From positions 1 through 23,288 of IMG/VR virus record IMGVR_UViG_3300037054_000160: DNA of 23,288 nucleotides; one strand, given 5' to 3'. Below, in pieces: positions 13,357 to 19,894 of the stretch (position 1 is its first letter; every line of letters begins with the position of its first letter). The translations under genes and the position numbers were made by a program. Source of the stretch: a virus. The notes under the pieces are model-generated. The model worked only from the letters and a program-made list of their open reading frames with translations, did not search any database and had not been told where the DNA came from.

Positions 13357-13986
13357 ATGCAACAATACAGCCTAAAAATACGTTTTACAGAATCACTACT
13401 TGGGAGTTCTCCTATGAATCCCGAAATCTATAAACAGTTCATCGCTTCGCGTATTGTGGACGACAAAGAAAAAGCGGGAGAGGAGGTCGATACACTTCCG
13501 GCAGGAGAGCAAGAAAAAGTCGGATGGTCAGTTTTTCATAGCGATGAGAACGGTTTGTTTTTGTTCGATTACAAAATCAGAGGGTTCTTCAAAGAGGCGG
13601 CCAGTGCCGTCACAGGCAAGGCGGGGCTAGCTGCGTTCAAAAGTAAAATAGATAAATGGCTTTTCGTGGCACCGCGCAAACTGTACCTTAGACGCTCTGG
13701 ATCGCCCATCACAAAACCGGATAGCGTACTGGAGCGGCCTATCCGCGCGATGACTGCGCAAGGTCCGCGCGTTTCATTAAAACGCAGCGATCTAGTGATC
13801 GCTGGTACTGAGGTCAAATGCAACCTGATTTTGTTGTCCTTAGGAGAGAGAGAGATCACCGAAAAGATATTGCGAGAATGGCTGGACTATGGGCAGTTTC
13901 AAGGGCTCGGAGAATGGCGCAATGGATCTAACGGACGTTTTACGTTCGAGCTACACGCGAGCAATGTGTTGACAGCATCGGCATAG
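13357..13986 (+). CDS. Conserved phage protein of unknown function
   Basis: A 209-residue protein; ATG with GGGGGAG upstream after a short AT-rich stretch. Distinctive segments are SLLGSSPMNPEIYKQFIASR (about 14-33), FLFDYKIRGFFKEAAS, PDSVLERPIRAMTAQGPRVS and GLGEWRNGSNGRFTFEL near the C-terminus. I recall phage proteins with the same landmarks (LLG...P, RP-R-MT-QGPRV, GLG-WRNG--GRF), annotated as hypothetical and often next to a pentamer-repeat tract like the one that follows here. No catalytic motif is recognised. The memory of the family cannot be checked here. Confidence 0.7.
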   Translation: MQQYSLKIRFTESLLGSSPMNPEIYKQFIASRIVDDKEKAGEEVDTLPAGEQEKVGWSVFHSDENGLFLFDYKIRGFFKEAASAVTGKAGLAAFKSKIDKWLFVAPRKLYLRRSGSPITKPDSVLERPIRAMTAQGPRVSLKRSDLVIAGTEVKCNLILLSLGEREITEKILREWLDYGQFQGLGEWRNGSNGRFTFELHASNVLTASA

Positions 13987-14231
13987 CACCGGCAGCGTGT
14001 CGCGACCTACGGCGATGGCCTAGCTCAGTGGAGTTCCGCATGGCATCGGCGAAGTAGCGCATGGCATCGGCGAAGTGATGGCGATGAGCCGCTCAGCGAC
14101 GGCAGAGTAACGCGAAGTTTTGCTTAGGCATAGTACTGCGGTGTTCTGCCGAGTGATGGCAATGCGTGGCAACCGTTTCGCGATGCCTCGGCACTGCTTA
14201 GCCGCGTCGCGCGCAGGCAAGGAGGAGAAAA
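13987..14231. repeat. 5-nt-phased 'GC' repeat tract
   Basis: This 245-nt non-coding stretch is built of degenerate units of about 5 nt ending in GC (for example ATGGC GATGA GCCGC TCAGC GACGGC), with occasional 6-nt units. It includes an 18-bp direct repeat, GCATGGCATCGGCGAAGT, at 14038-14055 and 14059-14076 (period 21). It ends just before the AAGGAGG of the next gene. No ORF in either strand is convincing. Confidence 0.65.
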
Positions 14232-14954
14232 GTGAGTTCAGAAATAAACCCAAGAATTAGAGCGTGGCTCTGTGACCGTTGCGGCAAGAAGACTGTCGAT
14301 AAACCGCTAACCATGGAGCTAAATGCTCCTCCCGCCAATCTACCAGAACTCGTTGAGGTCAAGCATTCTGACGGCTCTAACGTTCTAGAGTGGTGGTGCT
14401 GGCAGTGTGTTGCCAGTGAAACCGAATTGCCGCTAGCGGAGCCTAATCTAATACAGTTGGGAAAATATCGTGAAGTTATCGGAGTTGAGGAGAAAATATC
14501 CAAAAGTGTTCGAGGTGCGAAAATGAGCGACTGGGGAGAGCGCCACGCGTGCCGTTTTGCTGGCGGCGGAATTGTCATGACAAATGTAGATTATTGCCCC
14601 AACGGTGATCACTCACTGAAACTTGACTTTAGTAAAGCCGATCTCGACAACGCAGTGCAGGCTGAACGAGAAAAGTGGACGAAGCTGTATCACGACAAAA
14701 GTGGCGCTGTACTGGATATGGCTGCGATCATCGACAAAGCCACCCAGCTGGCCGTAGCGCAGGCGCGGATCAGTGAGGCAAAGTGGTGGGAGCATTTAGC
14801 AGGCGAATCCCACGCTTGGCACGAGGAGAATTCTATTGTTTGTCCCTACTGCGCGCATATGACAGAACTACAAGCCAACGTGGACACTGCGCGGTTAGGA
14901 AGCCCCAAGGAAAGCCCTATAGCGAAGGATCTAAGCGTAGCGCGCGATTTGTAA
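14232..14954 (+). CDS. Zn-ribbon-type protein, probable fusion of two small genes
   Basis: A 240-residue protein, GTG start with AAGGAGG upstream. The N-terminal half has CDRCGKK (about 14-20) and WWCWQCVAS (about 55), two CxxC pairs forming a zinc ribbon. At codon 98 an internal ATG (14523) with GAGGTG upstream begins a second half, MSDWGERHACRFAGGG, containing VQAEREKW and a further CPYCAH pair. The junction TTCGAGGTGCGAAAATGAG matches the gene boundary at 17675-17692 except for one extra A, which fuses the frames here. The product may be one fused protein or two. The function is unknown. Confidence 0.6.
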   Translation: MSSEINPRIRAWLCDRCGKKTVDKPLTMELNAPPANLPELVEVKHSDGSNVLEWWCWQCVASETELPLAEPNLIQLGKYREVIGVEEKISKSVRGAKMSDWGERHACRFAGGGIVMTNVDYCPNGDHSLKLDFSKADLDNAVQAEREKWTKLYHDKSGAVLDMAAIIDKATQLAVAQARISEAKWWEHLAGESHAWHEENSIVCPYCAHMTELQANVDTARLGSPKESPIAKDLSVARDL

Positions 14955-15023
14955 GAAACGCCCGACTTTATTGGCATACCAGGATGAAAACGCAGCCAGT
15001 TAGCTACTGATTCGATATTTACG

Positions 15024-15060
15024 GAATTTGGGTTACATAACTATTTTTATCGGACGTGAG
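15024..15060 (+). repeat. Leader repeat copy A
   Basis: A GAATTTGGGTT...TATCGGACG block just upstream of the 15067 gene, repeated with a few changes at 15585-15620 before the methyltransferase gene. It is AT-rich and probably includes translation or transcription signals. Confidence 0.65.
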
Positions 15061-15066
15061 GTGGAG

Positions 15067-15246
15067 ATGATTTACGAGGTCGTGATCGGGGAATCTAGTT
15101 CGTTGGCTCAAGACAAATGGCTCATAAACGCTTCGTCTCTTCTGGTCGCAGTAAGTAAAGCAGAAAAACAAAGAAAGCGCCACGACGAGTTCAATAATGG
15201 GTGGGTATTAATAAGCGCAAAAGAGATCGGTAAACTAGTAAAGTAA
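15067..15246 (+). CDS. Hypothetical protein (59 aa)
   Basis: ATG at 15067, preceded by GAGGTGGAG at a short spacing. A TTG at 15028 would add residues encoded by the leader repeat and is less likely. The protein begins MIYEVVIGESSSLAQDKWLI and ends SAKEIGKLVK. It has an alpha/beta pattern and no motif I recognise. It lies between leader copy A and the first rusA-start copy. Confidence 0.55.
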   Translation: MIYEVVIGESSSLAQDKWLINASSLLVAVSKAEKQRKRHDEFNNGWVLISAKEIGKLVK

Positions 15247-15277
15247 AATGCTCCTCCTGACCATCTACGGCGTACCG
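15246..15277 (+). repeat. First displaced copy of the rusA 5' end
   Basis: Thirty-two nt identical to 16471-16502, i.e. the two bases before rusA plus its first ten codons. It encodes the micro-ORF MLLLTIYGVPR, whose TGA (15281-15283) overlaps the ATG of the next small ORF. Confidence 0.9.
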
Positions 15278-15282
15278 AGGTG

Positions 15283-15486
15283 ATGGATGCCGTTCATCCA
15301 GATTGCCCGTGCAGTTGCCATTCCGATATGCCGATAGGAAGTCGCGTGTGTGAGCGTGAAGGTTGCTACGAGTGCTGGAAGCTGTTCGGGCACCTGTGCC
15401 GTGCTTTGAGCCTTCATCTTTTTCCCGTCTCTCTTTTTCGCCTTCATGCGGCACTATGCCTTCACCGCATTTCACCATATCGGTGA
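15283..15486 (+). CDS. Doubtful Cys-rich small ORF (67 aa)
   Basis: The ATG overlaps the stop of the truncated rusA micro-ORF (TGATG), so translation could be coupled. Residues 1-33 look metal-binding (DCPCSCHSD, then CEREGCYECWKLF). The second half is Leu/His/Arg-rich and looks degenerate. It may be a real small gene with a decayed end. It lies between two rusA-start copies. Confidence 0.35.
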   Translation: MDAVHPDCPCSCHSDMPIGSRVCEREGCYECWKLFGHLCRALSLHLFPVSLFRLHAALCLHRISPYR

Positions 15487-15488
15487 AA
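15470..15488. terminator. Hairpin, possible weak terminator
   Basis: TTTCACC-atatc-GGTGAAA gives a perfect 7-bp stem with a 5-nt loop at the end of the 15283 ORF. CAAAGATTTT follows, with only a short T run, so termination is uncertain. Confidence 0.35.
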
Positions 15489-15543
15489 CAAAGATTTTAG
15501 GCCACGAATTGAATGGCCAGATATTCTAGGAAATGTGAAGAGC

Positions 15544-15573
15544 AAATGCTCCTCCTGACCATCTACGGCGTAC
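15544..15573 (+). repeat. Second displaced copy of the rusA 5' end
   Basis: Thirty nt identical to the start of rusA (16471-16500). It encodes the micro-ORF MLLLTIYGVLRF, stopping at 15582-15584, directly before leader copy B. Confidence 0.9.
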
Positions 15574-15584
15574 TGCGGTTCTGA

Positions 15585-15620
15585 GAATTTGGGTTGCATG
15601 AATATTTATTATCGGACGAG
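15585..15620 (+). repeat. Leader repeat copy B
   Basis: GAATTTGGGTTGCATGAATA...ATCGGACGAG, an imperfect copy of 15024-15060, ending 3 nt before the methyltransferase ATG. Confidence 0.65.
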
Positions 15621-15623
15621 AGC

Positions 15624-16472
15624 ATGGCTAGAGGTCGTCCTGTTTTGCGATACCACGGTGGCAAGTGGCTGTTCGCCCGCGTACTAATTGGATTGTTTCC
15701 ATCGCACCGCATTTACGTTGAGCCGTTCTCCGGTGCTGCTTCCGTTTTTATGCAAAAGCCACGTTCGTACGGAGAGGTATTAAACGACAAATGGGATGTG
15801 GTTGTAAATGTCTTTCAGTGCCTACGCGATCCCGTGAAGTCCGAGCAGCTAAAAGAGAGTTTGCGACTAACCCCATTTTCTCGGACAGAATTCAATCTGG
15901 CTTTTGGACATAGGCCTAAATTTCCAGGAGACGTGGAGGCGGCCCGCCTTTGCATTCTTAGATCATTCGCCGGTTTTGGTTCAGCCAGTACCAATGGTGA
16001 TTACGCCACGGGATTTAGGTCTAACTCGAATAGGTCGGGGACAACGCCGGCGCAAGATTGGATGCACTACCCGGATTCTGTCGCAGGATTCGTTGAAAGG
16101 TTGCGAGGAGTTGTAATTGAGAATAAGGACGCGCTCGAAGTAATTCCACAACAGGACGGACTGGACACCCTTTTTTACTGTGACCCTCCCTATGTTTTGG
16201 GAACGAGAAATGTCGCGCGCGGCAATGCCGCTTATTCGTGCGACATGACCGACGATGACCACCGACGCTTTGCGCAAGTAATCAAAGCCGTACGTGGAAT
16301 GGTGGTGCTAAGCGGATATGCGTGCCCGCTGTACGACTGCGAGCTGTTCCCAGACTGGCACAGGAAAGAGTTTTCCTGGCGCGCAGATGGTGCTCGAAAG
16401 CGTGTCGAAGTTATCTGGATGAATGAGGCTGTGGCGTGTAGGGTTCCGCAACTTGAGTTTGACAAAGCCTAA
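15624..16472 (+). CDS. D12-class DNA N6-adenine methyltransferase
   Basis: A 282-residue protein, the usual length for Dam-like enzymes. Start at ATG 15624; a TTG at 15594 would translate the leader repeat. Motifs: LRYHGGKW (residues 8-15, AdoMet-contact motif X), YVEPFSGAASVF (31-42, motif I) and FYCDPPYVLG with the catalytic DPPY at 187-190. It would methylate adenine in a short target, probably shielding phage DNA from host restriction. No cognate restriction enzyme is adjacent, so it looks like an orphan. Its TAA is followed directly by the rusA ATG. Confidence 0.92.
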   Translation: MARGRPVLRYHGGKWLFARVLIGLFPSHRIYVEPFSGAASVFMQKPRSYGEVLNDKWDVVVNVFQCLRDPVKSEQLKESLRLTPFSRTEFNLAFGHRPKFPGDVEAARLCILRSFAGFGSASTNGDYATGFRSNSNRSGTTPAQDWMHYPDSVAGFVERLRGVVIENKDALEVIPQQDGLDTLFYCDPPYVLGTRNVARGNAAYSCDMTDDDHRRFAQVIKAVRGMVVLSGYACPLYDCELFPDWHRKEFSWRADGARKRVEVIWMNEAVACRVPQLEFDKA

Positions 16473-16949
16473 ATGCTCCTCCTGACCATCTACGGCGTAC
16501 CGGTCGCCAAAGGCAGCATGAAAGCCTTTATGCGCCCCGGCATGCGCTTCCCGATCGTGACACACGACTCACTACAAACTAAGCCGTGGCAGCAACAGGT
16601 ATCGATCATGGCGAAGATAGGAATGTCAGAAGGCAACGCGGAAATCATCAGGCGCCCCAACGCCGTTCGCGTACAAGCTGAGTTCTATTTCGCGCGACCG
16701 CAACGCACCAAGAAAACCGTAAACCACAAGACGACAAAGCCGGACGTGGAAAAGCTAGCCAGAAATCTTTTAGACGCGCTGACCGGAATCTGTTACGAGG
16801 ACGATGCGCAAGTCGCGGAGTGCTCGGTCAGCAAGGCGTTCGACGAGACGCCGCGATCAGTTGTGAGGGTCAGCGCACTAGAAGAAGACTTCGATGTGCA
16901 CAGCGATAAAGTTCGGAGCGCAACATACAGGGACCTCTTTGGAGATTAA
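16473..16949 (+). CDS. rusA: RusA-family Holliday-junction resolvase
   Basis: A 158-residue protein. It begins MLLLTIYGVPVAKGSMKAF and contains TKPDVEKLARNLLDALTG, then CYEDDAQVAECSVSK, the RusA signature. Likely metal-binding acidic residues are D91, D101 and D110/D111. RusA dimers cut four-way junctions symmetrically, debranching phage DNA before packaging, which suits a genome carrying recT. Its first 30 nt occur twice more upstream (15246 and 15544). No separate Shine-Dalgarno is evident; it starts right after the methyltransferase stop. Confidence 0.92.
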   Translation: MLLLTIYGVPVAKGSMKAFMRPGMRFPIVTHDSLQTKPWQQQVSIMAKIGMSEGNAEIIRRPNAVRVQAEFYFARPQRTKKTVNHKTTKPDVEKLARNLLDALTGICYEDDAQVAECSVSKAFDETPRSVVRVSALEEDFDVHSDKVRSATYRDLFGD

Positions 16950-17052
16950 AAGCCCTGCGGATATTCTCAAACACTGGTGAGGCCGACGCGCTGTGGCTGC
17001 TCGAGTACGGCCGGCAGAGATTGGTCAGAGATGTGAAGCAAGCGAGGTTGAG

Positions 17053-17691
17053 ATGAGCGTGCTGACGGATGCGACGTACTGGCTGATTCAGTTCGAGGAC
17101 GCCGGTAAGAAAGCTGAAATATTCACTGATGAGGCTTGTGCGCGTGCTCGTTACGAACAACTGCAACTTAATTGGAACTGCCATTTATTCGTGCAGGTCA
17201 AAGTTATCGACCACCTGCGCCAAGAGCGTGCGGACACGGTGCAGGCGGCCGTGGCTGCGGCGCTGGAGCAGGCGGCTGGGACCGAATGCGATCTGTGTCG
17301 TGATGGCGTGCCGATGCGGGCTGATGGGAAAATGCATTCGTCGTCGTTATGCGACAACAGCTGCCACGCGCCGAAGATTCGTGCACTCATCACCGCCGAC
17401 GCGATCAAGGCGCTGGCCGAGCATGACGCCGCCCTTCTCAGGCAACACGGTTTCGATGCCAGCATGGATGCTATGGCAGAGGATGTGACCGACCTTTACG
17501 AGCAGATCGCCAGTAAGTCCGACGAAGATCTTACCGTGGAAGCCCAGCGACTCAAAAAGGCGATGAACTTGGCGTTGCAGGCGCATGTGCAGGCTGAGCG
17601 GGAGCGGTGCGCCTTCATCGCAGAGACTTATTCCGAAGCTGAACCGTGGGTTTGCCGGCACATTGCAGCGGCGATTCGAGGTGCGAAATGA
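17053..17691 (+). CDS. Hypothetical protein with Cys knuckle and helical C-terminus
   Basis: A 212-residue protein; ATG at 17053 with GAGG upstream (a GTG at 16993 is an alternative). Residues 1-55 are alpha/beta (TYWLIQFEDAGKKAEIFTDE). A Cys/His segment follows (TECDLCRDGVPM, then SLCDNSCHAPK), probably metal-binding. The rest is helical, ending VQAERERCAFIAETYSEAE and AAIRGAK. It shares the 'VQAERE' phrase and the RGAK-end DNA with the 14232 gene. It resembles composite phage accessory proteins; the function is unknown. Confidence 0.65.
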   Translation: MSVLTDATYWLIQFEDAGKKAEIFTDEACARARYEQLQLNWNCHLFVQVKVIDHLRQERADTVQAAVAAALEQAAGTECDLCRDGVPMRADGKMHSSSLCDNSCHAPKIRALITADAIKALAEHDAALLRQHGFDASMDAMAEDVTDLYEQIASKSDEDLTVEAQRLKKAMNLALQAHVQAERERCAFIAETYSEAEPWVCRHIAAAIRGAK

Positions 17692-17858
17692 GAATTTCGA
17701 GAAAGACAACTTCCTTTCTAAGAACTCCGGGCGAACAGGAATACTATGGGCCTTGGTTTGTGTGCAGCGCGTGCGAGGCAAAATTCGTGATTTATACAGA
17801 GAAAGACGATCCTAAATTCTGCCCGAGATGTGGACGGAAGGCTGCGATCCCCACATGA
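17688..17858 (+). CDS. Small zinc-ribbon protein (56 aa)
   Basis: The ATG overlaps the previous stop (ATGA). FVCSACEAKFVIYTEKDDPK followed by FCPRCGRKA gives two CxxC pairs about 20 residues apart, a classic zinc ribbon. The N-terminus is basic. No partner domain is present. It may bind nucleic acid or protein. Confidence 0.7.
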   Translation: MRISRKTTSFLRTPGEQEYYGPWFVCSACEAKFVIYTEKDDPKFCPRCGRKAAIPT

Positions 17859-17865
17859 GTTGCGC

Positions 17866-17933
17866 CCGAAGCTGCCTTCGGCTCCGCACGAACCGCAGCC
17901 GGATTGTTTGTTTTCGGTTTGGGAGTGTACACT
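17866..17933. promoter_or_regulatory. Hairpin and 10-bp palindrome, possible weak promoter
   Basis: CCGAAG-ctgc-CTTCGG (17866-17881) is a 6-bp hairpin after the zinc-ribbon gene, without a T run. AGTGTACACT (17924-17933) is a perfect palindrome lying where TACACT could be a -10, with TTGTTT 18 nt upstream. Both readings (operator, promoter) are tentative. Confidence 0.35.
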
Positions 17934-17951
17934 ACGGCCGGGGAGATAAAA

Positions 17952-18059
17952 ATGAAATTAGACGGCGAAGACTGCTCGGTAATCTTGGAGGCGTTACAGC
18001 GTATTGAAGCCAAGGTTGAATCGTCCGCAATTTCGCAAAAGATTACAGATGCTCACTGA
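17952..18059 (+). CDS. Tiny hypothetical protein (35 aa)
   Basis: MKLDGEDCSVILEALQRIEA begins it; GGGGAG lies about 7 nt upstream. It is a single acidic helix ending SQKITDAH, overlapping the next gene by 11 nt. No motif is recognised. Confidence 0.45.
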   Translation: MKLDGEDCSVILEALQRIEAKVESSAISQKITDAH

Positions 18060-18261
18060 AGTCGCAAAAGCAAAGCTTCATGGGTATTTAATTTCCGCGG
18101 CCAAAGAGGTCTCTTATGCCATTACACTTCGTGACGATTATGACGTTCGTGGGTATATAAACCTGGAATTTATTCAAGCAGAGCTTCGTCATAAAGCGGC
18201 CATGATTGAAACCGAACCGACGCTCGATATTCTTCAGCCAACTCGGCCGACATTGGGATAG
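18049..18261 (+). CDS. Hypothetical protein (70 aa)
   Basis: The ATG at 18049 lies inside the end of the previous small gene; the frame extends upstream to a TTG at 18004, which would overlap it more. The protein is alpha/beta: MLTEVAKAKLHGYLISAAKE, then VRGYINLEFIQAELRHKAAM. The function is unknown. A minus-strand ORF (18170-18481) overlaps its 3' end and is considered less likely. Confidence 0.45.
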   Translation: MLTEVAKAKLHGYLISAAKEVSYAITLRDDYDVRGYINLEFIQAELRHKAAMIETEPTLDILQPTRPTLG

Positions 18262-18450
18262 CCTGTCCTTCCGTACAGTCTTTACCACACGTAACACCTA
18301 ACCTAAATAAACTGTTGTATTTACAGCCGGTTCGCATACCATCTGCATGGATGTTTGTGCCGTAGCGCTTCTGATTAGCGCTAGGCAAGCCGTCCTCCAG
18401 GCTCAAACTCGGAGGCACCTCTTTTTCGCGGAGGTGTTTCTGCTCAACCC
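18262..18450. other. Non-coding gap with two hairpins
   Basis: TAGCGCT-tctgatt-AGCGCTA (18363-18383) is a perfect 7-bp stem with a 7-nt loop. CACCTC (18416-18421) pairs with GAGGTG (18431-18436), hiding a GGAGGTG that could serve the next gene. No gene with a convincing start was found. Confidence 0.45.
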
Positions 18451-18843
18451 TTGGCACTAAAGAATATCTGCTCGATACCACGCACCTGGACGCTCGAAGA
18501 CTATCGAAAGCACACCTGCATAGACGGCAGTCACGGCCACGTTTCGCGCGCCGAACTGAAGCCCAGTATCGCTAAAGGTCTCGTCGTGTGGCTGATCGAA
18601 GGACAGACACGGCGCGAATCGAGTGTGATTTATGTGCTGCCAGACGCGCATCCCGGGCCAGCAACAAAGAGACCGTGCTCACCTCCAATCAACACAGGAT
18701 TGTCCTACGCGGTCGGCGCCGAACTAGCCAACGCTTTTTACAACAGAGAGCCATACGCGGCGGTGATGCTCGCAAATATTCGCACGAAGCGTGAAAGTCC
18801 CGCGCCTGAGTTCGCTCCAGAGTTCTACTCGAATCAAATCTAA
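18451..18843 (+). CDS. Hypothetical protein (130 aa)
   Basis: A TTG start with GGAGGTG about 14 nt upstream, inside a hairpin. It begins MALKNICSIPRTWTLEDYRK; HTCIDGSHGHVSRAEL and GLVVWLIEGQTRRESSVIYV follow, giving an alpha/beta pattern. The C-terminus is Pro/Glu-rich. I do not recognise the family. It is the last accessory gene before the packaging module. Confidence 0.5.
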   Translation: MALKNICSIPRTWTLEDYRKHTCIDGSHGHVSRAELKPSIAKGLVVWLIEGQTRRESSVIYVLPDAHPGPATKRPCSPPINTGLSYAVGAELANAFYNREPYAAVMLANIRTKRESPAPEFAPEFYSNQI

Positions 18844-18864
18844 ATCGAAAAATGAGGTTTTGAA

Positions 18865-19263
18865 ATGTCAACAACACCGGCACCGGTAACAGCGGCCGCC
18901 GTAACTGCGGCTCCATCAGTAAGCGAACTAACGAAGATTTGGAACTGGATCAAAGGAAAGGTTGTAGTCGTGGAAACCGATCTAGTCTCGATACTTGGCT
19001 CCAAGGCTGCGGCTGACCTTGAAGCTGTTGGCAAGACCATGCTTGACAGCTGGATCGGTCCTCTTGCTACCAGCGCAATCGCGGATGCCACCGATATCGT
19101 AACTGGCCAAATGTCCGTCTCTAAAGCGGTTAGCGGACTGGTGGCATCGGCCACCAGCACTGGCAAGACGGTGTCTGCGGCTGCAGCGTTGCAGGCCATC
19201 GCCATCATTCAGAATGCGTTGCCTGTCGGCACGGCAAACGGTACGGTAACGCCCGTCGCGTAA
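18865..19263 (+). CDS. Ala/Val-rich protein with hydrophobic helices
   Basis: A 132-residue protein, ATG with GAGG 7 nt upstream. A Pro/Ala/Thr N-terminus leads to ELTKIWNWIKGKVVVVETDL and Ala-rich helices (SKAAADLEAVGKTMLDSW, TVSAAAALQAIAIIQNAL). Hydrophobicity is moderate, without a clear membrane span. Its position just before terS suggests a late-operon protein. No family is recognised. Confidence 0.55.
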   Translation: MSTTPAPVTAAAVTAAPSVSELTKIWNWIKGKVVVVETDLVSILGSKAAADLEAVGKTMLDSWIGPLATSAIADATDIVTGQMSVSKAVSGLVASATSTGKTVSAAAALQAIAIIQNALPVGTANGTVTPVA

Positions 19264-19402
19264 GTGCGCTCAGCGCACTTCCAGCCCCAGGGGGAGGGGG
19301 GTCAAAATCCTTAAAGTTGAGCCCCTTGCGGACCGTTGCCCGGGCGAACACGCATTTCCGCGAAATTAGAATTTCCGGTTTTCCGCAGTAACTCACAAAG
19401 AG
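19262..19402. promoter_or_regulatory. Inverted repeats upstream of terS, candidate cos/pac region
   Basis: AAGTGCGCT-c-AGCGCACTT (19262-19280) is a perfect 9-bp inverted repeat starting within the stop codon of the previous gene. It has no T run, so it is a weak terminator candidate. CCCCAGGGGGAGGGGGG (about 19285-19301) and GAAATT-ag-AATTTC (19362-19375) follow. Packaging start sites of HK97-like phages often lie just before terS; that role is inferred from position only. Confidence 0.4.
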
Positions 19403-19894
19403 ATGGCCAGAGCCAGAGGACAAGGACGGCGCCCGACCCCTACGGCGCTAAAGAGGGCGCGCGGCAATCCGGGCAAGCGGAAACTAAATAATAAAGAGCC
19501 ATTACCGGCTACGGGCGAACCGGAAATGCCAGAGGGCCTGTCGAAGCTTGCTATTGGAAAGTGGAAATCGCTAGTTCCTGAGTTGCTCGCGCTTGGAGTG
19601 CTCACCAGGGTTGACGGCGAAGCTCTCGCGAACCTCTGCACCGCGTATTCTCATCAGCGAATAGCCGAGAAGGCGATACAGCGCCTGGGCACCGCTGCAC
19701 TTGACGACGAGCATGGGAAATTACTGAAGCACTGGAACGACGCGACAAAGATTATGAAGCAGTTCGAAGTGGAGTTTGGTCTCACGCCAGCGTCACGATC
19801 GCGGCTGAATGTGAACGATGGCGAGAAAACTAAAGACCCCGCCGACCAATACTTTGCAAACGTTCGGCCCATCCGATCCAGTCAGTCAGCATAG
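19403..19894 (+). CDS. terS: Phage terminase small subunit, P27 family
   Basis: This gene encodes 163 residues. The basic N-terminus with RPTPTALKRARGNPGKRKLN and EPLPATGEPEMPEGL is the P27-family signature. GKWKSLVPELLALGVLTRVD and YSHQRIAEKAIQRLG follow, then VEFGLTPASRSRL near the C-terminus, as in the family. It recognises the packaging site and recruits the large subunit. It overlaps terL by 77 nt, indicating translational coupling. Confidence 0.92.
   Translation: MARARGQGRRPTPTALKRARGNPGKRKLNNKEPLPATGEPEMPEGLSKLAIGKWKSLVPELLALGVLTRVDGEALANLCTAYSHQRIAEKAIQRLGTAALDDEHGKLLKHWNDATKIMKQFEVEFGLTPASRSRLNVNDGEKTKDPADQYFANVRPIRSSQSA

Noticed and set aside
13987-14231. CRISPR array or tRNA cluster in the repeat tract
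   Set aside because: Units are about 5 nt and degenerate, with no constant repeats and spacers and no cloverleaf-like segments.
15191-15478. Minus-strand ORF sharing RYAVDGQEEH with another minus ORF at 16308-16565
   Set aside because: The shared peptide is just the reverse translation of the duplicated rusA start, not a protein family.
18347-18460. 37-aa + strand ORF through the two hairpins
   Set aside because: It has no ribosome-binding site, and the DNA is better explained as a structured non-coding leader.
18170-18481. 103-aa minus-strand ORF
   Set aside because: It looks partly natural, but it starts at GTG without a ribosome-binding site and overlaps + strand genes at both ends. It is kept only as an alternative to the 18049 gene and the adjacent gap.
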